Assembly: GCA_013398055.1 (NCBI GenBank)
Contig: VZRS01014568.1
Coordinates: forward strand, 459,902-523,901
DNA length: 64,000 bases
Reading direction: 5' to 3'
From: Ifrita kowaldi
Lineage: Eukaryota > Chordata > Aves > Passeriformes > Cinclosomatidae
Part shown: positions 37,209 through 49,400 of the stretch, piece after piece
How positions within the stretch are numbered: the stretch's first letter is position 1
How the letters are laid out: each line of letters opens with the position of its first letter
Notes under the pieces: generated by a model
What the model was told of the DNA's origin: nothing
The model's database searches: none
Seen by the model: only the letters and a program-made list of their open reading frames with translations
Translations under genes and position numbers: made by a program

Positions 37209-40200
37209 AAGAAGGAGTTTCTGAAACTTCACCTTGTAAAAACTCAAATCTTCTAACATATCTCCAAGGGATCCTTCCAAAAGACTTGCTTGGGATCAAA
37301 CTCGTGCTGAACGGGAGTCAGACAGCCGGCTGGTTTGCCAGGATCCAGGAAGAGACTTCTCCATTTATTGCAATCTAACTGGAATTGCAGCCTGAGCTGG
37401 GATGTGAAACCACGTGCACATTTGATCTTCTCCCTCAGGAGAAGCGAAATGTCACACTGGAGCTAATTCTGAACTGAGGAAAAGAAAATAGTTGTGCTCT
37501 GCTCGTGCTGGGTTAATTGTTCCTTACCCTGAGCTGGCTCTGGTGCTGCTGGAAGGTGTCTCGGAGCTGTGGGGTGTGAGCGCGGGGCCCTGATGGCTGT
37601 GGAGTAATGAACATCGCAGGGATGAGGAGAACTCGCAGGGCCACCTCGTGGCCGTGCCGTGCACAGGGCTCTCCGTGGTGTCACTGTCCCGTACAGCCGA
37701 GGACATTTTCTTCTGTGTAATTATTCCCTCTGGTTTTCCTTTGTTTTACCAACATATACTCTCCTTTTTGGCCTTAACCCCCTTAATAATCCTTGCACAC
37801 CCTGTTATAGTACCTGGAAAGCATGAAAATCTAGTCCATCAGTGACCAGCTACATAGACTGGATTTGAGCTGCTGCTTGTTGCAGCCAGGAAAATGCAAA
37901 TTAACCTGCCAAACAGCTTGTAGCATTAGCAGAATACAGCAGAGGTTCCACGTTTGACACTGATCATTTCATTTCCTGCATGACTCAAATACATGCATTT
38001 TAGACTAGAGATCTGTGTGTTTTAAAAGCCAAAGCAGCGAAGGTGTGAGTGCAGCTTACTTCAGGAACTGCTTATTGATTAGTTTTGTTGTCTTCTAGGA
38101 CTAGAAAGAAAAAGGATTTTCTTGTTTCTCTTCATGCTGTTTCTGGGTGTTTTTTCCAGATGCCGTGCTTCAGGAATACTTACCAGGTATTTTTGCAGTA
38201 TGAGGGTACAACTAGATCAGTTCTTAACACCACTTTGAATCCTATTCCAAGAATCATCTAATAGTTATATGTGGAACAAATAATAGAAAGAATAGGGTGA
38301 AAACAGGAAAAAAGGATGAAAAATTCCTGTAAGCAATTCACTTCTCTGTAGAAGGAAGGTAAGAGCACACACTCCTCAGAACTGGTGAAGGTCTTTGAGT
38401 GCTCAGGTGAAGTTTGAGGTACACTGTGTACCATTTAGAGATCATCTGAGCCCTGGGCAGCAGTATCATCACATGCACCCTGGGGATACAGCCTGTGAAA
38501 AAAATAATGCAGAGTCAGAAGGAGGAGAAACAAAGATGATGAATCCCACATCTTACAGGGAGGCACAAATGAAACAACTGGGATCTTTCTTAGGAGGAGG
38601 TTTGTACAAATGACTGGGGTTGGAGGATGCTTTCTGCATAGTGCTGCTGTTTATAGATATTTATATGCATGTGTTCTTAGAAACAAACTTAAATGTGAAA
38701 ATTGGTTCTGGAACCCGTATGCACAACTTCATTTCTGCCCCCTGGCTGTGTGCATGTGTCTCAGTGTAAACAAAGGTTTGGACCAAAGCACTATGAGTTG
38801 TGCAAGTAAGCTGGGCCCAGCAAGGCTGCTGCATTCAGACCAAGGCGTTCATGCTGCTGTTGCTCTCGTGCTCTTTTTTGCAAGATGCTGAATGAGTGTT
38901 AAGGGAGAAGCCGTGTGGATTTTACATGGCCCACTGCCACCTCTCAAAACCCCCGAGGCCTTAATAGAGAAATGTAGGGACCAGAGAAAGCTCATTGGAC
39001 TGACACACCAGAGTGGCTCTGCAGGCAGTGATTTGTAGCCATTGCCTCCAGAGCCAGGATCTCGGGGTTGGTGGCAGGCGCTGCAGGAGCCCCTCCAGCC
39101 AGCACCCGGAGCAGCGTGGGCAGGTCCCGCTCCCGCACCGCCGGCTGAGCGCAGCCGCTGTCCCGGACCAGGCGCAGCGTTCCTGCTCCCAGCCCTTCAG
39201 CTCTCTCAGTGCTACTTCCAGTTGAGTATTGGCTTTTTTTACACTTTTAAGTCTGAGCCTTACTGCTTAGTAAAGATAGAAGATTCCCGATTCGAATATC
39301 AAATGTCTTCGTCTGGATTAATAATGCAGTTGCCAGCAAAGTTCCTGCAGGAAAAGGGAAGCAATGGCTGCAACAGTCTGCTTCCTGCACAAAGCCAGGA
39401 CTGTGTGTGGAAACTTGGCACTTGCTATTCATCTGTTTGCTCAGCAGCTGAGCTGGCATTCGCCAGCTACATGTGTTGGGTTTGTAAATAGACAGAATGC
39501 AGTAGCATTTTCTTAGGCATGTTTGATATTTGACTCTTCCCGTTGGGTTCAGGAGCTCTGCGAACTGTCAGCTTGAATGCCTCCCAAAACTGGAATAACA
39601 GAAGTTTACAGTTTTCCAGCACTGCATGTTGAATACCATCCTTAGATTCCTCCCAAGCCATCACAGCAAATAACAAGTAAATAACGTGTGGTGAGTGTGT
39701 CCCCTAAAATCTAAATGGTTCCAAATAACCAACTGTTATTTCAGCATGGTCAGGATAGCAGTGGTTGGAGGGGAATGTTGTAATTACACACGTGCACACA
39801 CAGGGAAACTGCAAAGGGGCGAGGCTTTCCTCAGTTTTCAGAAACTTAACATAAAAATGCAGACATTTCAACTGGTAAATTGGGAACTTGCAATTTCTAA
39901 TAGATTTTGGGCTACAAACCCAACTCTTCCCAGCAATATCTGATACTCTGAGCAAAATATTGACTCCATTTATCTCGAGGTAGCTTACTTAGCTAACCCA
40001 AATCATTGCTTATATAGGGAGCCTGGCAAGACCATGGTGACACAGGTTTGTGATCTGAGCATCCTGCAGTTTGGCATCACTGTTCTGCTTTGCAGCTAGG
40101 GGTTGTACTGTGTTACAACATGACTGACTAGCAGGTAATATAGCATTACTCATCACCTGCATTTTATCAATCACAAATAGGGATTTTCCTACAGTTTGTT

Positions 40201-40375
40201 CCTACAGTTAGTGTTATACAGTATTAATTAATGCCTGTGTGCTACTGAGAAAAAAGGATTTTCTTACCATTGCTATACTATTGATTGATTTGCTCTAGGG
40301 TCCAAGCATTTTCTTAAAGTCTATTTTTTGGTATTTATTTAAAGAAATTTATAAATAAAACTTCTGTGTGAATCT
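37209..40375 (+). other. EPB41L5: Probable EPB41L5 3' UTR
   Basis: The first canonical AATAAA after the stop is at 40354-40359, followed by a TG-rich stretch (ttctgtgtgaatctgatgtc). That suggests a 3' UTR of about 3.15 kb. No earlier AATAAA was found by eye; later sites may also be used. GC-richer patches near 37.5-37.7 kb and 39.05-39.2 kb hold only short overlapping ORFs. Confidence 0.5.
40354..40359 (+). terminator. AATAAA poly(A) signal, candidate for EPB41L5
   Basis: Canonical hexamer in a T/A-rich stretch with a TG-rich element 5-20 bases downstream, on the strand of EPB41L5. Assignment to this gene is inference. Confidence 0.45.
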
Positions 40376-43300
40376 GATGTCAGGATGTTGGCAGGTCTGC
40401 CAACCACTTAAAAGCTGTAAGAGTTGACAGGAATGAATGAATGAATGCTAAGTGATTGGATCTAAAAGTAAAAGTGATTCTACTCCAGTCACATTCTGTG
40501 ATTGGAGTAAAAGGTTTTATAGAAATCTTGGTGTTTATAATAACAACAGCATCCCAACCCATACCTCAAACTGATTAACCTGAGGAGATGCATTTCAGTC
40601 TTACCTATTAAAGACCATCAGAGTCTGCATGTGCTGTGTGTGATTACAGGCTTAGGAAATGGGCACTAAAATGTGGGAGTTGGGGCTTTCTTACACCAGA
40701 ATTAAGGGAATCTCTTTAGTTCAGTGGTAATAGAGTTTAATATTAGGTAAGTCATATAAATTACCTACTGACCTGTTTTAATCAGTCATGGTTAATGAAT
40801 TAGCTTGAATGTATTTGATTTTAAACTTAAATTTTACTCATACTTTGTCAAAGACAGCTGTGTAAGAGCTATGTTTTGGACCACTTTTTGGACACAACTT
40901 TGGCAAGAAAATTTGCAGCCCTGTTAGAGGAGTTCAGATGAACAGTCCAGCTATGTGTGGGTCTCTCTATACAAACTGTTTTCAGTCCTTGCCTGCTCTG
41001 CCTTTGTCTGCACCCTGCTCCTTCTTGTTTCATGAAGTGAAGACTTACTGGTGGGATGAGTGTGTCCTTCACAAACAGCACTGGATGTATTTTTGACATT
41101 GTGAACATATTCTGGTACTACCCAAATCTACTGGTGAAGTGTTAGCAGCTCTGTTCCACAGCCAGCTAGCATTTAAAGCTCTATCTGGGCACATAGTGTT
41201 TCTGAGTTTAGGAAGTTGTAGTATCTATATACATGTATATGTAGCTGTTAGACACTGTAATGTCACAGCTTTCAAATGCAGCTGGACAATCATAACTTTT
41301 CAACCAAAAAACAGGACCAATCCATGCTAATGGCCTTTCAGTGACACAGGTGTAACCTGGGTGCGTTTGCTCCGGGTGTTGGCACCACGGACACGAGTGC
41401 AGGGCCCTCCCCACAGTGCCGAGGCGGGGCTGGTGGGACCCCAGTGAGAGCTGCAGTGACTCCTGGCAGTGCTGGGGGGAGATGCAGGTGCTCAGCACGG
41501 CCCCTTAAAGCCGGGCCCGGCTCGGTGTCACAGTGGCTCTGTGTCCCTGCTGGCTGTGAGGAGCAGGCACTGCCCTGCAGCGCTGCCACACCTACAGAGC
41601 CCGGAGCCAGAGGGTTCTCCTGCAGAATTCTCCTCCTTTTGACTGCTTGGCTTGGGCATTCTGCTCCATAAACACACACACACACACCACCCCCTACCTA
41701 TATAACTGGACAAACTTATTTTTAAAGTATATAAGAATATTTTTTTAGCTAGAGTTGTTTTGTTAAAGCCGCACTAACTACTGTATTTTTACTTTTTATA
41801 TGTAAAGCTTGGCAATAGCTCTCAATGTATAATTTATTTGTTGGGTTTTTTATAAAACGAAGTGCATTCTTTTGCTTCTGTTTCACAACACTGGTGATGT
41901 ATGAACTGTCTTAGGCACTGCACTGAGATCTGTATTGAAACTGTACATGGGAACAAGTAGAACTGTAGTCCACTCAGCCCAGTCTTGGAATGTTTATACT
42001 GTAGTTTTGTCTTAAATACACCATGTCAGTGCAAAGTCTCACAGAGTCATCTTTCAGCCCCGCTGCGTTACACTGGCACAGCAGGAAGGGGTGGGTCAGC
42101 TGTGGCTTGGGACACCGGGCTGCTGCTCCAAACTTAGTCTGTTGTCAGTTAAAGCATAACTTAGAACAGCACCTAAACTGGCAGGTAGATGCTAAAGAAT
42201 GAAATGGCTTTTTTTCCAACAGAGCTGAGATTGGCCAGGAGGACTGTCAGGTGTCCAGTGCCTTTGAACAGCAGAGTCCTGAGAGGTGTGTCCAGAAGGG
42301 GAGCCCGAGCTGCCCAGTGTGGTTCCAGTGCAGGCCAGTTAACTGAGCACCCTCGCTCTTGTCTCCAGCAAGGGACTGGGCTGTGTTTTCAAGTACAGTA
42401 GTGCTAATGATTGTTTAAAGGAAACTGTTTACTCCCAAGCCCTGACTTCGGGGAAATGCTAAAGAAGGCAGCAAAGGGCAACTAAACCATTTGATCATCT
42501 TCATTTCTCAAAAACTATTTGGAAAGTATCAAAAGGAAGAGAAATTACTCCATCCTAATGACTAAGCTCATAGGAAATAATTTCTCTTGAGGCATAATTT
42601 TTTGTGTAGATCAAACTGTCATCCCACTAAATAAATCACTGAATTGTTCTTACCAATCCACTTACAACTCAAAACAATGAAATCTTCAGGTTTTTCTATT
42701 ATTAACTGAAAAAAACCTCTTTGAATATCTGCATTTTAGAGGAAAACATTTCTGCATTTTAATTCTCCAAAACCAAATCTTAATTAAAGACAATGAGTGT
42801 ATTGAGATGTTTAGCGCTGATCAGTCTGTTCTCGTACATACAATTTATGATACAACAGCGCATCTTGTGTCTCAGATGAGATTGCCAAGAATGCTGCATC
42901 CTTTTGCTTTTGTTCTGTGGATTGAATTTCTGTGAGCATATCAGATACATGCAACATTCCCTGCTTTTCAGAGACATTCTAAACAGCCAACTTCAGAGGC
43001 AGCCCCTTCAGTCCCAGCCAAAACGGTGTGGTTTGTTTTGTTTCTAAATATTTGCCACTAGCTGGAGTAATTCCATTCATTATTTCATGCAGGCCACCAC
43101 CGAGCTTTCAGATGGCAGCAGCTTTTAGTCACTCGCTTGGGCCTGGGGTGAATTCTTACTAACTGCTGCAGTTATGGGGAAATAGTGTAAGCACATCCAC
43201 AGAGGCTCTTTTCTCCCTCTCTGAAAAGGTGACTGTGATGGGAAAAGAGGATTGAAACCATTTGAGGTGCTCTGAGAACCTGTTGGTGTAGCTGATAGCG

Positions 43301-45793
43301 CTGGCTGAGTTTTGAAAGGGGATATGACCCAGGAAGTGTCACAGTGGTGTGAGCAAGGATTGTGTCCCCAGGTCTTGGCACTGGAGAGCACTTGAAGTAT
43401 GGGTCATGCATGCCCAGAGTGGACTGAGGCGCCAGACACTCCTGTGGGATGCAGTCACTTCAAATCCCAAACTCCTTCCCTTCCAGCTTGAGCTCACCCT
43501 TGTATTTCAGAGACATGGGAATGGCCACAAGGGGAGAAAGAGCCTCCAGTGGCTTCAGCAAAGCTGCTGTGGCACAGAGCCCCACTTCAGCATCAGGGCT
43601 CTCTCCCCTTCCACAGCATTACTGGGGCCAGCTGCGGCTCAGCCTCCCGTGAGCCAGCCCTGAGCCCCCATCTCTCCTGCCAGGCCTTTCCTGAGCTGCT
43701 GCACTTGTGTCCTGTACGGGGCAGGGAACAGCGGGGCCCTTAGGGCCGGCTCGAGAGGTTTGGGATCTTTTAGGTGATGGGGTGGGTGTGGTGCTGCCAG
43801 TGCTGGTGCCCCCACCTGACCTGGCACACGGGCAGAGCCCAGGGGAGGGAACGGGGGAGATGGGCGCACTCCAAGCTGCTTTTTCCTGCCCATGCCAAGC
43901 CATTGCCTTTGGGCTGGCTCATGTCCCGCCTGCGTTGGCTCTGAGTAAATGTTAAACCCTTCGTGGGGCTGCCAAAGGGAAGAGAGTTTGAGGGGGCAGG
44001 AAGAAAGGAATGGCAGAGGCTGGATGGCATTTTCCTGGGGCTTTTGCACATCCCCAGGAAACCGCTACCTGGCAGGAGGCCTTCGCGTGACTTGGAAAAA
44101 TCACTGCTTTATTGTTGCCCTTTCCAGTTAAATTTCCTTCCCTTGTCAATCCCAGATAAAAGGCTGCGTGTTACGGCAGCTCTCAGGATAATGCCAAAAC
44201 AGACATGTCAGTCAGCAAAAGGAAAACAAGCTGCTGATTTAAGATTGCAGTGCTGAGTACATGCTCAGCTCAGTCACTGTATTGATGTCCCTTCCAAACA
44301 AACCTCCTCCAACTGGGAAATTCTTGTTCTTGGAGGAGAAATTCAAAGCCTGGGCAGCCCTCGAAGCCGGCCGAAGTGCAAGGAAATAACTGGGGCTTGC
44401 AGGAGTGTGTTCCTTGGTCAGAAAGGTAAGGTCTTTGTTCAGTTTGAAAATACAAACACGTATTTTGGACTTATAAAGGTGAAAATGAACACACAGTGAT
44501 AGGAAATGGAGCAGGCTTTATTCACATGGCCATGTGCAGTCCTCTCTGTTTCCAGACAAGGGTCATGGATGGTCCAAATAACTCTTAAGTAGCTTTTTGC
44601 AAATCCATCTATAATTTTCCTATTGAATTTACGTGACAGCTACTTGTGAAGAGATGATGAAAGTATCTGTAAATATTCTTGAAATCTGTAAATGACTTGA
44701 AAGTCCTATGAAACTTCTGAAAAGTGATCTTTTCAAATATTTGGAAGTATTAACTTACACTTTCCAGTAATTTCAGACACCAGCAGATCTTACAGACAGC
44801 TGCAGTTCTATCAGGAGGCCAGTATTTAGCAACTTCTGTGGAAAGAAATGCTTTGAATACTGGACAGTATTACCTTGCACAACAAGCACTTTTTCTTTTC
44901 AGCAAAGAAAAACCATACATGAACTCAGAATTTATTAGTATAGAGGGGAAATGTGTAATAAATACTACCTAGGCTGGCAAAACAGAGATGGAGTTGGGAA
45001 GGCAGAAATAAATCCCTTTGTGGCTAAAACATGAGTTACCAGTCGAAACATCTCATGCTTTGTGCCACTCTGTCAAACCCTCCTCTTTCTGTTCCCTCCC
45101 CACCCCACCGTGGGAAGTCAGACCCTTCTGATTCTGTGCTCAGTCACTAAAGCCAACGCTCATTTGGCAAATTCTTTGTTCTTACAGGTATAATGCCCTT
45201 CCTGTGGTCCTTGCTGATGATTTTCAGGGGGAACTCATTGTTTCAGTTCCTCAAGGTTATATACAATCCTTGAACATCTTCTAGAATTCTGTTACTGATT
45301 TGTCTGTTGAGTTCCTTTGTTGTAGCCCATCTCATGTTGCAAATATATTGGGCAAAGAACACTCAAGAAAATAAAATCTTTAAAATCTTACAGAGTGTTC
45401 CGATTAAGATTAATTGAATCTCTCAAATGTGACTGTATTTCTCTTACGCCAGTGCAAAACGAGCAAGCTTTGCCCCTGAAATGGCATCTTGTGGAGCCAG
45501 TAGGGGTTACTGCAGTTCTAATTTTCAAGGCAGCATTGGCCACTGCAATTTGAAAGGGTATGAAGTGACCAGGAGAAAAGTAACAAAAAGAGCAGCATTC
45601 CAACAAGCTTCTCTCAGAAATCACAACTTACATGCAAGTTGTGACTTAAATATATGTCGGATTTTGTTAACATTGTAAAAAATCTGTTCACAGCAAGTAT
45701 GAGAATTAATTATTTTTTTCCCCAGTGTGCTGATAGGAAGCTGAAGACAGTTGCAAGCAGTTGGTTTTCCACCTACTGCCACGGTGGTGGAAA
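40376..45793. other. Region between the two convergent genes
   Basis: No gene recognised. GC-rich patches at 41.35-41.65 kb and 43.35-44.1 kb have many overlapping ORFs on both strands, the pattern expected from low stop-codon frequency rather than coding. The AT-rich stretch 41690-42030 looks like 3' UTR sequence and may be a longer EPB41L5 tail. Confidence 0.5.
41669..41692. repeat. Short (CA)n microsatellite
   Basis: About nine CA units followed by a C-rich run, next to a GC-rich patch in the region between the two genes. Confidence 0.8.
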
Positions 45794-45799
45794 TTTATT
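45794..45799 (-). terminator. AATAAA poly(A) signal just after the kelch stop codon
   Basis: On the minus strand an AATAAA begins 24 bases after the TGA of the kelch gene. If used, the 3' UTR would be only about 45-50 bases. The next minus-strand AATAAA seen by eye is near 44517-44522. Confidence 0.5.
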
Positions 45800-45822
45800 C
45801 TTTCACTTTGCAAGCAAAGCAA

Positions 45823-46489
45823 TCACAAGCAATCGAACTCCATTTGCCTGAAGGAGATCTCAGAGAAGATGGACAAAGGTTTGCCCCCGATGAGCAGCAG
45901 TGTGTTGGTACTGCTGATCTCACCCCCTGCGGCCGTGCACCCACAGTCGGTTCCCTCTTCTTCACCCACAGCCTCAGCAGCTGCAAAAGCCTCTCCCGAA
46001 CAGGCCAACAGATGGAGAGACTTGTCCTTGGACAAAGAGCTCCTGTCTCTGTTTGGGCCTAGTCCTGCCTCTGAAGTGGTCTGGGAGGCAGGGAATTCTG
46101 CTGGCTCCAGGGGCAGGCTGAAGGTTTTCATTTCGATGGCGTTGCTCCGCTCCGTGGGCTGTGAGCGGAAGTAGCTGCAAAAGCCAGAGTGCCTCGGGAT
46201 GGGCACCAGCTGGGGATGGTCCTTCTGCTCCCTTGTCCAGGGGCTGAGGAATGGATCAGTGAAATCTGAGGTAGTTTGGAAATCTGCACCAATTCCTAAG
46301 ATGCAGTGATACATTTTAGGAGAAAAGTTTCCCTTTGTAGTACTACTAAGCTTCTTCCATGTCTGTGTATGGAAATGATACTTCCAGAGGTCATCATTAG
46401 GGCTGGAATTTGAAATCCCTCCACCAAAAACCAGCATAGAGTCTTTGCAGACTATCGAAGCATGACCTACCACCGGAGGAGGTCCTTGG
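45823..46489 (-). CDS. Kelch gene last coding exon with long non-kelch tail
   Basis: Starts after atcttcag and ends at TGA 45825-45823. It holds the fifth visible GG motif (MLVFGGGISNSSPNDDLWKY) and the closing strand, then about 155 residues rich in Ser, Thr and Pro. These include NTLLLIGGKPLSIF near the end, which may be one more degenerate kelch strand (LLIGG) closing the propeller. Confidence 0.88.
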
Positions 46490-49400
46490 CTGAAGATAAG
46501 AGAAACCAGCAGTTAAGGGGAGACCAACAAGAAACTTAGCACTGATTTTAGCTTCTGTTTTCCTTTTGACTCAGAAGGATGACTGCTGAACAGCTGCATT
46601 GGGACATCAAAATTACACTGCTGACAGCTGCATCAACACCTTGCCAACAGCTCTCCCGAGCAAAGCCAACTGGAGCCCCAGGGATGGCAGCAGCGCTGTA
46701 TCCTGATCTGAACAATCCCTGCAATTACCAAGAGGGCATCGCCTCCCTCTGTGCCTGCACGCAGTATCAAATAGTAAGATCAACTCTCTTTCTCTGCTCT
46801 TTTAGTGTAACAAATAGAATAGTTTACCTTGTTCTGATGCTGGACCAGCTGCTGCTTCCAAAGTCCCACCTCCACAAGTCCCTCTGTTCAGTGAGCCCCA
46901 TCAGCCCCCCGAAGAGGTACATGGCTGTGTGATAAACCACGGCCGAGTGGCCGTGCCGAGCTCCGGGGCCGCTGCTGTGACAGGGGCTGGAGACACACAA
47001 CCACTTCCTTGTATCTGAAACAAAAATACTGATTTATAGATGGATCAAATTTACCCTGACTACTTGAGAAAGGATTTATTTCATGGAGGAGGTAACTATT
47101 CAGTTGGAGAATAAGGGTTTCTGCTCTAAGCTTATTATAATACGAGTTAACAGCTTAAATTCTGACACTGAAAATGTGCATTTAAAAAAATCAGTTTGAA
47201 ATAAACTTTTAATGAAAATGTCAGATGCCGTGTGACAGATGTCATGGAAATTTTATTTACAGAGCAGTTTTTCCTATGACTTTGTCAGTTCATTAACTCC
47301 GACACAGAAAGATACTTTCCTGGCTGTTAGAGGGGAAAAATCAGTCAACAAAAACATTAATTCATTAATGTCTCTGCTTATTCTCCCTGTGGGGGAAGGA
47401 AGGATGAGATAAACCCATCATTTGTTTCAAAATAGTGACAGAATGGCCATCAGATAACAAGTTATGCATTTAGGAAATCTCTCGGAATCATCTGGTTTGC
47501 AATGACCAGACTGGTAATGAATATGCTAATAAACGATCTCCTGTCAGGTTTGGCTCCCCGCGGTCAGTTTGAGATCAAAAGATGGCATTAATAGGCTGAA
47601 ATCAGGGTCTCTGCTGCATCTGAAGGTTTTTAGTAATCCCTGAAGAATTTTAGTGAATAGTAAACTAACATTCTCCCTGATTTTCACCTGTAAAACTGGC
47701 AAATACTGCAAAACTTCTTCCAGTGTAATAGTCTAATTAATTTCAGCCAGCAATTAATGGAATTGACAGAATTTATCACTAAATGTTGTCAAAGAGAAGC
47801 TCACTAAATGTTGTCAAAGAGAAGCCAAAACTAACTTAGACCATTTCTACTGATAAGAATTTTCTTAGCAGAGCAAGCCATGCTCTCCTGCTGCAGTTGT
47901 TATTTTTCACTGGATCAAAACCTTATCCTGCTTTTTTAACTTACCAAAATGGAATGCCCAAAACTCCTGTGAAATGCCCTTGATGCCAAAGTATCCCCCA
48001 TAGATGTACATGCTGGAATGGTACACAACTGCACTGTGACCTTTTCTGTTAGCTGGTGCAGAGCTCTAGAACAGTTCAATAATAAGACAAAAACCTACTA
48101 AGTCATATGAGCAGCAATGTCTGTCTTGGAAATACACCTTTCTTTTTTCCCCACAAATGACCCTGCAGTCCCAAACTTTCTCTTGACTCCTCCATCAAGC
48201 ACATGTAACCAGAGTGATAATTGTGTCACATCTTAATAATTTTTGGGGTGTCATTTCAAGGTATAGAAGCATTGTGAGGATGAAGTTTCAGTAGCAAAAA
48301 ATTAGTGATTCTTTATGTGTAGTGATACAAAACCAATCCCAAAAGCCCAAGCCATAAATGCTTCCACTCAGGTTTCAATTAGAAGTGGCAGTAACTCAGT
48401 AAGTCCACGTGTTCAGACTGAAGAAATAAAAAATGCTGCAGCACTTCACGTTCCAAAACGTATTAGCGTGGCTGCCAATCTGTTTTCACAACCCTACTTT
48501 TAAAAGCACAGGCTTCACGTATGGTTGCAATATTCCATTTAAAATTAGTTTTCTTGATAAGGATTTCAGAAAAACAGAAGCAGCAGCAGAGGAGAGGACT
48601 TAACTTCTTATATAGGACTTAAAATTTAAGAGCAGTATTTTTAAACACTGTTTTGAAGAAGGAAAAAGCCGTAAGTTATCGAAAGTGCAAAGAAATAAAG
48701 TATAGCCACATGTCTCTGAAGAGATGAGATTGGAACTGTTTGGGGGAACATATTTCAAAGCAATCTGTTTAATCAACAAAGCAACAGGCATTTGATTCAC
48801 ACATTCCCCACTTCCTGGCTCCTTACCTCCGTCTCTGCTGGTTCGTTGCAGCTCTCTGTCCATCTTGCGGAATCTGGGGGATTGAGTTAATAAAGCGCAG
48901 TTTAGATCCCGCACCACAAGAGGACACTCCTCCCACAGTAGTTGTTCAAATTACACAGCTCATTTTCAAGTAAGTCTCGTCCCGGTGTTTTCTACTGACA
49001 AGGCTGAAGAAATCCCGCTAAGACAGCAGCACCGAGAGACTTGCAGGAGACACAGTTTGAACAGTTTTCCTCTATCCTTCTCTGATACAGAATCACACAG
49101 GTGCCACACTATATTCCTGTTTCCTAAAGCTAAATTTCACAATGCAGAAATAACCTATGATTTTCATCACTTTATGAACTTGTAGGACTCCCAGATTTCC
49201 TGATGGATCCTTCTACTTACCACATACACCTTATTATGGCAGACTTATTCTTTCTTGTTCTTTCTCACAGGTCCCTTAAATAGCCCTCAAATAACAGACA
49301 GAAGTCACAGATCTGGGATCACCGTGAAGGAGAGGAAATATCAGACACCCAGCACCAGAGGTACAATGAGAAATCAGTGCAAGCTTGCATTACTTAAAGC

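Noticed and set aside
41338..41713. Minus-strand ORF of 115 codons and overlapping ORFs
   Set aside because: Same GC-rich effect, next to a CA microsatellite. The amino-acid composition is Ala/Pro/Gly-rich without any motif.
43349..44260. Many overlapping ORFs of 60-136 codons on both strands
   Set aside because: GC-rich patch with few stops. There are no splice support, domains or consistent frame.
45751..46174. Plus-strand ORFs of 103 and 137 codons
   Set aside because: They are the opposite strand of the last kelch exon, whose frame is supported by splice phase and kelch motifs.
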